From: Ornithodoros turicata
Lineage: Eukaryota > Arthropoda > Arachnida > Ixodida > Argasidae
Length of the DNA stretch: 64,000 nucleotides
NCBI RefSeq assembly: GCF_037126465.1
Contig: NW_026999407.1
Span: forward strand, 248,001 to 312,000
Direction of reading: 5' to 3'
Shown here: in pieces, positions 53,306-64,000 of the stretch
How the letters are laid out: each line of letters opens with the position of its first letter
Position numbering within the stretch: the stretch's first letter is position 1
Made by a program: the position numbers and the translations under genes
The notes under the pieces: model-generated
Told to the model about the DNA's origin: nothing
Seen by the model: the letters and a program-made list of their open reading frames with translations, nothing else
Database searches by the model: none

Positions 53306-54492
53306 TAGGGTTCCGGGATTTCGGAGTTTATTTCTTTGTGTTACCAGAGGATGATTTTCGGAGTTTATTCTTTTTTTTTAAACGGGTTTTTTTTTCGGAG
53401 TGTATCATTTACAGCTCAGTTAATATCCGGAATTCGGAGAGCACTTGACGACGCACACATAGTTGTGCAGCGAAAACGCGCTCGTTACATTTATTGCTTC
53501 AACACTAAAGAGACATAAGCTTAACAATACGCTTCGTGCGACGCACACTGCGGTGTTTCGCAATTCCGAAAGCACCCTTTCCTTGTTCAGTGCTCACGGT
53601 TACACGGCAATACTTACATACACTCTAAATCTTTTCACACCTTTAAAGGTGTAATAGCGTGCATGGCGCACGCCTTTTTAGGTGTAATTTTGGTAACATC
53701 GTAATGGAGTACAGTTTCGCACAAAGTTTCTTTACTCGAGTGTTGTCTGTCCTCCAAAAATTCAGTCTTGCAACATCTCAACATTGTTCAACAGTATTGT
53801 AGACACTTGCGCGTGCTCGATTATCGATAGCGATGCATATATGCATTAGCTTGTACATACGATATCCAAGACATCATGAAAGCAAGATTTGCACTCACAC
53901 TTGATCTTTAGTTATGCTTTCCGAATTTTCTTAAATATCATCCTAGAGATGCAATGTTACGCAACCAGATTGAATGTGCATAGCGCACACCTTTAAAGGT
54001 GTGAAAAGGTTTACAGTGTAGGGCAACCTCTGCATCGCGATCGAGGGACGATGTGAACTCCTCGATATCAGGGTACTACTTGACGTAGTCGCGGGGCAGC
54101 TTTCGCTCGCGTCCCATATTGTCGTCAGCACTGCAACTAGTTGCAATTTCAAAAAGACCACTCTGTATGACCACTGTCCGGTGCTTATTTTAGTGCTTAT
54201 GTCACATTTAGGACAAGGAAATCGGAAAACAGGCTAGGGAAAAACCCGGCCTGTGAATCCTCAAGTGGTCGAGATAACCGTCCAAGAAAACGCTAGGTCA
54301 CAGAAAACTATTATTACGTTGCGGTGGGGTCAGTACCCAAGGTCACAAGAAGCCCAGGACACAAAAGGAGGCCAAGAACAATAACCCGGTTATGAGGGAA
54401 AACATCTGCCGAGGGGAGTTTTTTCGAATTAATCCGAATTGCTTAAAATTTTACCGGATATTTTCGGATAAATCCGAAACCCCGGAACCCTA
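53306..54492. mobile_element. Large TIR element (TAGGGTTCCGGGATTTCGGA) with nested MITE
   Basis: The right end ATCCGAAACCCCGGAACCCTA mirrors the left. Flanks GGTATAAG (53295-53302) and GGTATAAC (after 54492) nearly match, leaving TTC unaccounted on the left. Interior repeats TTTTCGGAGT and TTCGGATAAATCCG words. No transposase seen. Confidence 0.75.
53621..54018. mobile_element. Foldback MITE (CACTCTAAATCTTTTCACAC), nested
   Basis: Left tip as named; right tip GTGTGAAAAGGTTTACAGTG; TA on both sides. CACCTTTAAAGGTGT palindromes lie within each arm, as in family D. The centre is AT-rich and non-coding. Confidence 0.85.
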
Positions 54493-55949
54493 GGTATAAC
54501 GTGAAAATACCTATGAAAGAGTTAACAATTAACATAAACGCGACTTTCGTGCAGGGCCTGCACCGTTCATCAGGTTAAAGAGCGGCCTATACAACAAGAC
54601 ATATACATACAAGTAGAGAGGGAGGGAAATATCAAAGGGAAATATTTGTTTATTCCGTGTTAGCGCCGCGAAGCAGCTGTAGCTATCAGCAAACCGTTAT
54701 TTTTATTGCTCTCAACCTGAACCCGCACCCAACCGATAACGGTGAACCGGAAGTTGAACCGAACCCCAAACAATAATGGTTCCGATCCCTGGAATAAAGG
54801 CAATGAACACTTTTTTTTTTTTCTAAACGACTCTTCCGCACTGTGACAGTGCCTCCAAGAAGGCCAAGTTACAAAGTTTGAGACACTGTACGAATTGCCA
54901 ACTACGGGCATCGGCTAAGGAAAAATACTTGGGTTCCTTTACAAAGGCTCTTTTTGTTATAAGAGCAATCAGACTTCGTCATCCAAATACTTACTTCCTT
55001 CATCATCTAAAAAATGCAATTATACTCGGCGACATCTATGAGAGTGAGACACTAAGAGTGATAGAGGTGGCAGCACTAGAGAGAATTATAAAAAGACCAA
55101 TCCGAGATGAAAAGCTGTAGTACCTTGTACGCTTCAGTGGGAGTACAGACAAAAACTGGATTGCAGAAGACTACTTTGCGTGAGTGATCACGATTACGCG
55201 AGAGAAATGCAGAACATACGGTCTGATGGTGGGAGTCGACCCGGTGAGTTGTATTCAGATCATGACCTACTTGATTACGACGACCATGTCATAATCGGCA
55301 ACCCCTTCGAGGAGCCCGTCCGCACAATCCGCTAGGGGCGCTACGCATCGGCACGCGAGATCTGCGTCACGATTGGACGATCGAAATTTGAATTCTGAAC
55401 GCGCAGAAGCGTTCGTACGACTACAGTAGCAGACGACAGTAATAGCTCTTATGAAAACGGTAGAATGATTATGGTAATCAACCTTAGAATGAAACATCTT
55501 CCGTGGAATATCCACCGCTTGTACAAAAATACTAAGGCAAGCTGAAGTACAAATTATTGTAGAAGTTGAGGAAGCAATAACTGGGACGATCAGTAGCGCC
55601 ACCGCTACCTTCCAAAAATGCGGCGCTGGGAAGGGGTGCCTATAACATGGTCGTTATTAGCTAGTAGGTCGTGATTCTGATAGCGGGAACGAGAGACATG
55701 ATAAGCCTCTTTCAGCTGCGACCTCTATGGCACTTGAAGCACAGTTGCTGAAATGAACTGGCGGAATGTGGAATGGAAGAAGTAACGCAAACGCCACTAG
55801 TGGAAGCCTTCAACATCGTCATTGTGGTTTTCCAGAAAACTGCCTGAAAACCCTCCGATCACTTAGGGAATGGCAAAAGCGATATATTGGCTCAAATCAC
55901 TATGGAGTGCTTACCTCCTCTGCAGACGCTTTTCAGTCTGTTGAGTGAC
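54493..55949. other. Gene-less interval
   Basis: Frames at 54878-55120 (80 codons) and 55766-55948 (60 codons, LREWQKRYIGSNHYGVLTSS) are the only suggestive ones. The latter faintly recalls the W-rich part of P-element-like transposases, but I cannot support it. No repeat boundary. Confidence 0.3.
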
Positions 55950-56095
55950 TGCCCAAGCAACAGGAAAACCTTGGGCCAACCTTGGCACTGGCTTGGCCAG
56001 CCAACCTGGCCACGCTTGGCTTGTGGTTGGCCAACGACGTCGTTTCTTGGTACGGATCTGTTCCTTGGCCAACAATTTGCCAACATTTGGGAAGC
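55950..56095. repeat. TTGGCCAA-word repeat
   Basis: CTTGGGCCAACC, CTTGGCACTGGCTTGGCC, AGCCAACCTGGCC, CTTGTGGTTGGCCAACG, CTTGGCCAAC follow one another. Similar words return at 58290-58470. Confidence 0.7.
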
Positions 56096-56879
56096 CAGTG
56101 TGTTCCCAATCTTCAACCAACTATGGTCGATTGAAATGCACTAGCAGATATAGAACACTCGCAAATGATGAGCTCCGTGACATTTGCTACAAATAGTATT
56201 CCTTACATCGAGGCTGCCGCACAGAAATGCCATTGTTGAACAGCAAAACTCATAACACTCCTGGTCGCTGACTTTTTTGAAGCACTAGGTCTACCTGCAA
56301 CGATGACTGATTTCAAATAAAGTGTTTCTGCTTCACAGTGTATTCTCACGTCATCCGAAGTAATCAGATTGGAACAGACATGCCATCTGTTTTCCATTGT
56401 CTTTCATATATTTTTTATTATTATCATAATTTTCGAACAGCAAGGCACCTGTAGTCAAGAGACATAACTAGAGCATCATGTTTATGCACACGTGTGCCCT
56501 ACTAACTCGTTGATCCTTGCCATTCGAGCCGGAAACCATAATGGGAAGTCAAAGCCTGTTGTCGTTACACTCACGTATGCAACTGAACAAGACAGCTGCA
56601 CGAATGTCTGAAAGGTAGGACCAGGACACATACTTTTCATGATCACATGTGCGTTCAAATATGCTGCTTATGCAACGAACGAGAGATGACACTTCAAATG
56701 TGTCCAGGTGCTGTACATTCTCTCAGTCGAACAATACCCTGTAAGCAGCCAGGCTATGGAGTCACGCCATTGAAAGCAGCTACATTGTTCTTGTTACGGT
56801 ATCTGTCACTCGTTCTTCACTGGAAATGTGACGTCAGCGATGCTCCCAGATAGTGGAGATGTTATCTTTACCATCAGAG

Positions 56880-57245
56880 ATTGTTCCCAGGTAGTGTTTC
56901 CCATAGTACCAAGGTGGCAGTTCTCAAGCGAAAAAATGAGCTGGGAAGTCAACTGGTACCAGTTCATTCCTAGTTTGCACCAACTAGTGGTCAACTGGAA
57001 ATAAACTGGTACGAAACTGGTGGCAACTGGGAAGTGAACTGGTACAAGTTCAAGCTGGGCTGGTGGCAAGTAGACACTGTGTGGAGCCAGTTCAAGCTGG
57101 TCTGGTGGCAACTGGAAAGTGATCTGGTACCAGTTAAAGCTGGACTTGTGGCAACTGGAAGTGAAGTGGTGCCAGTTCGAACTGAACCAGTTTACATGTT
57201 TAGGGGAAGTTGCGGTTTCAGTACTGGGACCAGTTTATATGAAGA
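56880..57245. repeat. AACTGG/CCAGTT-word repeat
   Basis: CAACTGGTACCAGTT, GGTGGCAACTGGGAAGTG, AAGCTGGTCTGGTGGCAAC and similar phrases recur with irregular spacing of about 45-60 bp. Confidence 0.75.
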
Positions 57246-57719
57246 CTGCAAGACCAAATTATAGGAAGAGTCAGAAAGTAACTTTAGTACAAAAATCATA
57301 TTTCAATTTTTCGTAAGGTTCGTTAGTATAAACGAAAGCTAATTTGGAATTGTTATATTTGTATTTTGCGCGTTCCTGCTCCCATGATGAATGATGTGTT
57401 TACTATCCAACGCTTGCTTAGCAGCACGCCTGAACGAAGATTTTTGCTCCTTATGTTCTTAGCGTGATGTGTGACATAGACGTTGGTCGTATAATGTAAA
57501 GGATTTGTCTAAGTTATGACAGTGCGACAGTATAATGAGCGCCAGCGGCTTCAGTATGGCCGGACGGGTGTCATTGGATTACAGCTCGACTATAACTGTA
57601 GAGACCGCTTTATCGTGAGTACTATGCTGAAGTGCGTTTCCTCGTGCACCATTTGGAAATATTACTTCCACTAGAACCTCCCCTCTTTGTTGCGCGTCAC
57701 ATTCGTCCCAATGGGAATT

Positions 57720-58470
57720 TGCCGACTACCGATGATCGGTCGGGCATCGGCAGTCGGTCGGCAAACGACTTCACCGGCCAAGAATGATTGAAACAAGCAT
57801 GGGCCAATGTCATTAACACAGTACGTTAATCAACGGACGCTGCCCCACAGCACGCCCTGACACCTTGCTGATATGTAGTTAAAGACTTTGCATGCATCGC
57901 ATGGCCAACATCGATCGGGTGGTCATCGCGAATAGATTCATCGAAAAGAACGCACAGCCGCTCTTTTTTCGGTAGTAGCAATACATATCCCGAGACTTAA
58001 ACCGTAGTGTTCTCTACCCAAGTCGAAAGCGCCGACTGCCAAAAATCGGCTAGTGGTCGGTTTTTGGTCGGCATGCGACTCAGTCGGTCGGCCACTGCAC
58101 CTTGGACCAACGTTGGTATGATGTCGCTCAGAGTTGTGCGGCGATTTGCTGGCGGGCTATTGAGAGTTTTGCATAATATAGGCGGGCCAACGTCGGCCCT
58201 GCACTGCAAACAAACCTGAAAACAATGCAGCTGCTACTCGAAAAAAACGAAAAGATGCTTTTACGGTTGGCACAAAGTCGGATGACAGTTGGCCAACGAT
58301 TCTTTCGGCAAGCCAAGGTTGGCGCATTGTTGCATAGTGATAGGCAGAGTAAGGTTTTGCAAGCTGCCGGCCATAGGGCAGATCTATACCAAGAGCGAGC
58401 TGGTTGGCAAAACACTTGCCAAGCTCGGCTAGGTTGGCCAACCAAACTCTTGCAAAGCTTGGTCCAATCT
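57720..58470. repeat. GGTCGG- and GGCCAA-word repeat region
   Basis: Left part: CGGTCGGGCATCGGCAGTCG, AGTGGTCGGTTTTTGGTCGG. Right part: GTTGGCCAACGATTC, GGCAAGCCAAGGTTGG, GGTTGGCCAACC. Non-coding. Confidence 0.65.
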
Positions 58471-58554
58471 CGGTATGTTTCCTTGGAGAGAGGGAAACTC
58501 AGAATGGTGTAGCACTTCTTTTTTTTAGTTTTTCTTTTTTTTAGTTTAGCGCTT

Positions 58555-58690
58555 CTTCTTTTTATTTATTTATTATTTCTTAATTTTATTTATTTATTTA
58601 TTTCTGGAATAGCAAGCCGACGTCTCGTTTGGCTGACCTTTCTCCCGTTTTTTTTTTTCCCTTTTCGTCTATTAAATATATCCCCCCCCC
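58555..58690 (-). mobile_element. A-rich retroposon 3' tail
   Basis: Minus strand: GGTCAGCCAAACGAGACGTC, GGCTTGCTATTCCAG then AAATAAATAAAT. Same family as 25905-26260. Confidence 0.6.
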
Positions 58691-59179
58691 CCACCCCCAA
58701 GTAAGAAACAGAGACGTTATCTTCATGGTGAGCTAATACGACCAGCAATTCCTCATTCCAATGTTGTTTGTGTACGCGTCGAATTAAACTTAGACACCTC
58801 ACCCTCCATTTTGACTCACACGCGAACAGGACTCTGAAATTTGTGGAAGCTCGCGAGATAACCTATGTATTGTATCTGTTCTTCCTCAGGAAAGAAATGC
58901 TTACACTTGTCCCATCCTAGAGTTAGCAATATGAGAAATGTAATTGCTTTTCTTTGTCAGCTATTTGATTCTAGTGGTCTCGGGCATATTGCTAGCTTTT
59001 ATGATTCTCCCTCTATTTTCTTTTTCTTTTTTTTTTTTTTTGCATTTTAAAACGTGGTGTCCATTGTGGGAAATTTCTGTGCTTTAAAACTGCGCGCTCA
59101 CTGTCCGTTGTGGGAAATACGAACAACAAATAAAGAATGATAAATAGTTATCCTATGCCGCGAGATAACTGAGCATGAA

Positions 59180-59500
59180 TAACGTCCATCCAACTCCGGG
59201 CCTACTGGCTATGGGCTCTATGTAGGGCCCATGGTCGGCCCATCAATAGAAATAGATTGCTGGCTGGAAATGAGGCCAGGGAGACCCCGAGCTGCAACCA
59301 ATCTCGGTCTTATGTTGGCACTACCTTGGCCCTATGTCGTTTAAGTCGGCCATGTACGTTGGCCCGACCTCCAGCGAATGAAGTCGGACCGCATTAGGCC
59401 AATGTCAATCCCCGACCTTTGCTTGGTCACTTTTACGTAGGTCGGGCCGACAACTTTTAGTCGTACATTGGGCAGACTTTGTGCCGACGTTGTCTTTTCC
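59180..59500. repeat. GGCCGA/TCGGCC-word repeat
   Basis: TAGGGCCCATGGTCGGCCCA, CTTATGTTGGCACTACC, AAGTCGGCCATGTACGTTGG and AGGTCGGGCCGAC follow closely. Non-coding. Confidence 0.6.
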
Positions 59501-59512
59501 ATTGGGGTGGTA

Positions 59513-59727
59513 CGGCTTGGGACAAAAGTTTACGGAACACGGCACATGCGTATTTCTTCATCGGAGAGGTCCCGTGCTAGATATCGGGAAGAGGTCGAAT
59601 AAGAAACGGATGACCGGCTGTGCTATCAATCTCTCAGTATGTGTGTCCACTCTTGGTTGCTGCTAGGGTATCACTCCAAGGGAAAAAAGCGACACCCCAG
59701 TGTTCCGTAAACTTTTGTCCCAAGCTG
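59513..59727. mobile_element. mariner-like MITE
   Basis: Ends CGGCTTGGGACAAAAGTTTA and TAAACTTTTGTCCCAAGCTG with TA on both sides; the arms extend to GGAACACGG / CCAGTGTTCC. Such ends are typical of Tc1/mariner elements. 215 bp. Confidence 0.9.
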
Positions 59728-60251
59728 TACATGCAGGTTCATGCCGTTTTATGAGTAACATCCAGTTTATGCTAACGTTACCAGCAATATTTTTCATTCT
59801 CGTGGTGGTGTTTTTTTTTTTTTTTTTCCATTCTCGTAACACCACGGATGTTCTCGAACCAGCGTAGCACGCCAGTACTCATTGCCCTCGAAAGCCGGCG
59901 AATCTTTTTGTTGAAATGTACAGCTGCTACACAACGGAAATGTTGAGAGATTCGCGTGCTTTCTATGACCACGACTGCTCAAATTGGGTAATTGTCCAGG
60001 CACACACTACACGTTGCAATTGAATGTATATTTACTTGTGCCTTCTCAACTTTCCACAAACCTTAAGCTGCTGCGGTTCAAAGGGAAGTATCGATCCATC
60101 GTGTTCCATTAAGAACATCTCAAATACATACTTTGTTGGATGATTCCAAATGACCACAAGCCAGTCAAGCAAGGAACGAATCAAACATGACATATGATCT
60201 ATTCCATGTAACTCTGTAGTTCCTCAACCGCTATGCTTTAATTACGTTATA

Positions 60252-60427
60252 CAGTCAAACTCCTTTACAACGAAACTCAGGGGACAGCAAAAAAAATTTG
60301 CAGTAAAGGTATTTTCGTTAAAAAGGATGTCCATTATTGGACCTATAGGGCTCCAGCGTGACCACAAAAACATTTGCTCTAGTGGTATTTTCGTTAAAAA
60401 GGTGTTCGGTATAAAGGAGTTTGACTG
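60252..60427. mobile_element. 176-bp MITE with CAGTCAAACTCC ends
   Basis: CAGTCAAACTCCTTTACAAC and AAGGAGTTTGACTG, TA duplicated. Same length and orientation as 16188-16363, with the same internal direct repeat of GGTATTTTCGTTAAAAAGG. Confidence 0.94.
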
Positions 60428-60534
60428 TAGTTACGCTACATGTACATTACATGTGCAATGTTTGACTAGAAATAAAATGTATTTTTGGATTGCAATTCCT
60501 TGGGTGTGCCTTTGGTGGGAACAGCTATCCTGCA

Positions 60535-60990
60535 AAGGGGCTCCGGTTACATACCAGTTGGGCTAAACTCTACCAGCTAGACTCTGTTCACAGGGATCAC
60601 TCTAAGTGGAGCCATTTCAACCAGTCCCACCTCAACAACGGTCTGGTTAGAAACCAGTTGGGCCAACTGGTACCAGTTGAGACCGGGACTAGCCAGAAAC
60701 CAGTTGGGCCAACTGGTACCAGTTGATCAAACTGGTCCCTGTTCGATAACACAGTTCACCCAGTCCCAGTCGCAACTGGATCCAGTTCAACTGGGAGTAG
60801 GTGAACTGTGCTGTCGAACAGGGACCAGTTCGATCAACTGGTACCAGTTGGCCCATTTGGTTTCTAACCGGTCCTAGTCTCAACTGCGACTAGGTGATCT
60901 GTGTTATTGAACAGGGACCAGTTCATCTGGGACCGGTTGAAATTGTTCCACTTGAACTGGTCCCTGTTCGATAACACAGTTCTACTGGTA
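60535..60990. repeat. AACTGGTACCAGTT-word repeat, partly palindromic
   Basis: GGCCAACTGGTACCAGTTGA occurs twice directly (about 45 bp apart) and then inverted near 60835-60860. AACTGGTCCCTGTTCGATAA is also present in direct and inverted copies. The centre of symmetry is near 60786. Confidence 0.8.
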
Positions 60991-61269
60991 CCAGTTTTTT
61001 TTTTTTTTTTTTCGCCTGGGTTGGCACTGAATTCGACCTTTCTGATGTTTTAGGGGAAAAAACGAACAAATTTTGCGAGTCTTTTTTGCTGTTTTCTTCT
61101 TGGCATCATTCAGGCATCACCAAGTGGATATCACGTTACCTTTATAATTCCGGATTCCTTGCGGACACCACCTAAGTTTCAGATACCACCATTCCATGTC
61201 AGTGATGAGTCAACAAAGTGATCTGTATCTCCTCAATGTTATTAATGATACGGAGAGAATTTAAACTGA

Positions 61270-61982
61270 ACAAAACAAGATAGTCAGATTTGTACAGCTT
61301 CTCGCCCATGTGTGTACATGGAGCGCATCACGTGTTTGCGGAGGAGGAAAGCAGAACTGCAGAGTCTCCACGCGTACGAGTTCTCGTTCATGTGTGTCTG
61401 CTTGAAGTGCCGCAGGTTCTTGCCCTAGCTGAACTGTGTAGCATGGTGGACGCCCTTTCATGGCTTCTCGCTTGTATGCATCTGCATGTGATGCCGCAGG
61501 CTGAACTTTGCAGGACAGAGATAGTACTTGTGTGGCGCCTCACCCATGTCTATCTGCTAGCAAAATGCCACAGGTGCATGATCTTGCTGAACTCTGCATG
61601 AAAAACATAGCACTTGTATTGCTTCTTGCCCATGTCTCTCTGCTTGGAATGCCACATGTTATTGCCCTAGCTGAACTCTGCATCATGGTAGCCAGCCTTC
61701 TACGGCTTCTCGCCTGCATGAGTCTGCTCGTGGAGGCGCGGACGCATGCTCCGGCTGAACCATGCAAAAGAGAGATTGCTCCTCTGCGGCTTCTCGCCTA
61801 TGTGAAGCTCCTTCTGATGCCGCAGGTGGATGCTCTTGTTGAATTATGCGGGGCAAATACGGCACCTGCATGGCTTCTCGCCCGTGTGTGCCTGTACTTG
61901 CATGTTTGTGATGTCGCAGGGGTGTGCTCTCACTAAGCACTGCAGGACAGAGATGCTATGGGTGAACTCTGCAAGATAGAGA
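61270..61982 (-). pseudogene. Decayed 3' zinc-finger array
   Basis: Finger linkers are still readable in shifting frames: QAHTGEKPCRCRICPA (61890-61844), then HTGEKP- and HRREA-type remnants about every 84 bp, with stops and frameshifts. It was once the continuation of the array to its right. Confidence 0.7.
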
Positions 61983-63055
61983 TCACACTTGTACGGCTTC
62001 TTGCCCGTGTGTGTCCACTTGTAGACACTGCAGGTGCTTGTCCTGTCGTAAGTCTGCAGAACAGAGGTCACCCTTGTACGTCTTTTCACACGTGTGTGTC
62101 CGCTTGTGTTGCCGGAGGCTGGTATTCCTGCTGAACTCTGCAGAACAAAGATCGCACTTGTACGGCTTCTTGCCCGTGTGTGTCTGCTTGTGTTGCTGCA
62201 GGTACATATTCCGGCTGAACTCTGCAGGGCAAAGGTCGCACTTGTACGGCTTCTCGCCCGTGTGTGTCCGCTGGTGTTGCTGCAGGTGCGTATTCCGGCG
62301 GAACTCTGCAGGACAAAGATTGCACTTGTACGGCTTCTCGCCTGTGTGTGTGTGCTTGTGATCCCGCAAGCGCATTTTGCGGGTGAATTCCGCAGGACAG
62401 AGATTGCACTTGTACCGCTTCTCACCCGTGTGTGCCTGGCTATGACGCTGCAGGTTCGAGCTACGGGTGAACTCTGCAGGACAGAGATCGCACTTGTACG
62501 GCTTCTCGCCGGAGTGTGTCCGCTCGTGACACCGAAGGTTATTACTCTGTCGGAACTCTGCAGGACAGAGATCACACTTGTATGGCCTATCACCCGTGTG
62601 TGTCTTCCTGTGACACGTCAGGTGCCTGCTCTGGCGGAACTCTGCAGGACAAAGGTCGCACTTGTACGGCTTCTCACCCGTGTGTGTCAGCTTATGTTCT
62701 CGCAGGTGCGTACTGCGGCTGAACATTGCGGGGCAGAGATCGCACTTGTGTCGCTTCTCGGCTGTGTGTGTAGGCTTGTGTCGCTGCAGGTTTGAGGTAT
62801 GGCTGAGCTTTTCAGGACACACATCGCACTTGTATGGCTTCTCGCCAGCGTGCGCATATGGGGCAATGTCTTTGGGCTTAGAATCTGTTTGATGACCCTT
62901 CAGAGTGACTGTGACACTGTTGTCGAATGGAGGTTGTACAGTCGTTGCACTGACATTGAAGCGTGCGTCTGAAGAGGTGCCAGCAGATGAAATTCGATCA
63001 CAAATGTCTGTGGGCTCATCCTCTACATGGAGCACACTTTTGGTTGCTGTTGCAT
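61983..63055 (-). CDS. C2H2 zinc-finger protein, last exon
   Basis: A branch/acceptor (TTTTTGTAATTTCAG|) opens the exon in phase 1; the frame reads DATATKSVLHVEDEPTD, then a 60-residue linker without domains. Nine intact C2H2 fingers follow, each 28 residues, joined by HTGEKPYKC linkers and of the form CDLCPAEF; finger 1 is CDVCPEKL. A tenth has Gly for its first Cys and has lost the first His. The protein should be a nuclear DNA-binding factor; its targets cannot be told. The ATG at the acceptor is out of frame (stop after ten codons), so the true start lies in an upstream exon outside this window or not recognised. After about 62020 the array is frameshifted. CDLCPAEF fingers are frequent in tick zinc-finger families. 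Confidence 0.88.
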
Positions 63056-63301
63056 CTGAAATTACAAAAATGGAACAGTGAGAGTATAGAAAGGTTGGCA
63101 GTACATTAACATAACTGCCACATTCCCTCTCAAAATAAGCGGTCCTTTCTTACGAGAAAATATAGCAAACTACTTTACGACAGTTTGAAGCTCAACACTC
63201 ATCTACCATTTTGTTCCGACACATCTGTCAAACACTACCATGGTCAGCTCTGTGGTCCCTCCTTGGCCCAGATCGTCCACTTGTTGACATACTGTAGCAA
63301 G

Positions 63302-63966
63302 CAGGGATTCCCCTACACCCCCCAGGGGGGGTGTACACCCTCCCTGCATTTTTGCGACACTACCCCTGAAATTTCTCAGGTGACCCCACCCAGCTCGGCC
63401 ACCAACACGTTCTGGTAATGAGTCCAGTGCAGCGAATTACATCCTGTACTGTCAAACTTGGGCTGTAGGACCACAGTCATGGAGATGGTCGTACCATTCG
63501 TTTGTCCAAAATCATTTGAAAGTAAATGTTCAATGCATATATTGCGCGCACATACGAACAAAAATGCGTGCGGCCACACAGACTCAATATGGATCATCAA
63601 GAACCATTTGCGCCCAACTCAATCGAGCGAGGTATTCTGCTTTTTTCGTGTAATGTATTCACCATTGGTTGCTAGGTATTCATTGAGCTTCGTGAGACAA
63701 GGTGCTAGTCTTTTTTCTTTGTCAGTCGTGCGATTACGCATCTTAATGTTGAAATGCCGTTCATAATGAATCTGTATTCTAATGTACTGTGTTCTAACGC
63801 AATAACACGTACAAATAAAACGGGAAAGCTGCGCGGGTATGCCACCACTGTGCCACGATTCTTTCCGTGTCTAAGAAAAATTCCGTAAGTGGAACCTTCA
63901 CCAAGCATATACCCCCACCTTGAAAGCTCGGCAGCCCCCAACAGTAAATTTCTGCGGAAATCACTG
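63302..63966. mobile_element. hAT-like non-autonomous element, family 1
   Basis: Ends CAGGGATTCCCC and GCGGAAATCACTG; perfect 8-bp duplication GTAGCAAG (63294-63301 and 63967-63974). The same family as 1906-2550 along its whole length; this copy has shorter poly-C tracts. It lies about 240 bp upstream of the zinc-finger exon, in its intron. Confidence 0.95.
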
Positions 63967-64000
63967 GTAGCAAGTGTAAAATAATGCAGCAATTTTGGCT

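Noticed and set aside
55766..55948. P-element-like transposase fragment
   Set aside because: Only a faint similarity of LREWQKRYIGSNHYGVLTSS to a W-rich transposase stretch, in 60 codons without neighbours; not enough to call.
62094..62795. 233-codon plus-strand frame opposite the zinc fingers
   Set aside because: It is the antisense shadow of the finger repeat; the periodic LLARVCLLV words mirror the HTGEKPYKC linkers.

Overview
The window is eukaryotic, from an arthropod and most likely a tick. It has almost no long open reading frames. It holds tRNA-derived SINEs, scraps of CR1/Jockey-like LINEs, very many terminal-inverted-repeat elements, a Kunitz exon of canonical spacing with consensus splice sites and C2H2 fingers of the CDLCPAEF type. 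The tick call is inference from these features; no search was run.

Host coding signal is sparse and mostly on the minus strand. It comprises a TATA promoter with a signal-peptide exon (46057-46193), a cysteine-rich terminal exon with stop and AATAAA (31125-31269), a Kunitz exon with phase 1 at both ends (7520-7693), and the last exon of a C2H2 zinc-finger gene (61983-63055) whose 3' fingers are frameshifted and decayed. The small-exon phases do not join directly, so at least one exon is missing or two secreted-protein genes are present. A weak plus-strand first-exon candidate lies at 5794-5859.

The rest is a dense, nested mobile-element landscape. I define by exact target-site duplications at least ten hAT-like non-autonomous families (8-bp TSD), several TA-flanked foldback families (including mariner-like and pogo-like ends), PIF/Harbinger-like elements (TAA), piggyBac-like ends (TTAA), a 541-bp deletion-derivative Ty3/gypsy element, two SINE families and LINE remnants. 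Several insertions sit inside other repeats whose second arm or paralogue gives the empty site.

The most interesting system is a family of hammerhead-ribozyme repeats (retrozyme-like). A tandem array of eleven 233-bp units (42438-45013) encodes a complete type I hammerhead on the minus strand of every unit; the first has a broken core. Three diverged single units (7843-8205, 41507-41738, 48741-48925) carry hammerheads with the same architecture but different, compensating stem sequences. These single units are flanked on both sides by TA-rich microsatellite.

Layout: 1-6 kb, foldback and hAT elements nested in each other; 6-11.5 kb, hAT copies, Kunitz exon, inverted retrozyme pair, LINE tail; 12-30 kb, nested foldbacks with SINEs; 31 kb, cysteine-rich exon; 33-34.5 kb, Harbinger-like elements; 34.6-40.6 kb, a TTAA-flanked interval with LINE scraps; 41.5-45 kb, retrozymes; 45.3-46.2 kb, piggyBac-like element and promoter/first exon; 47.8-51.8 kb, mini gypsy, retrozyme, LINE, hAT and SINE; 53-54.5 kb, large TIR element; 55.9-61 kb, short-word self-similar repeats; 61.3-63.06 kb, zinc-finger gene; 63.3-63.97 kb, hAT copy.
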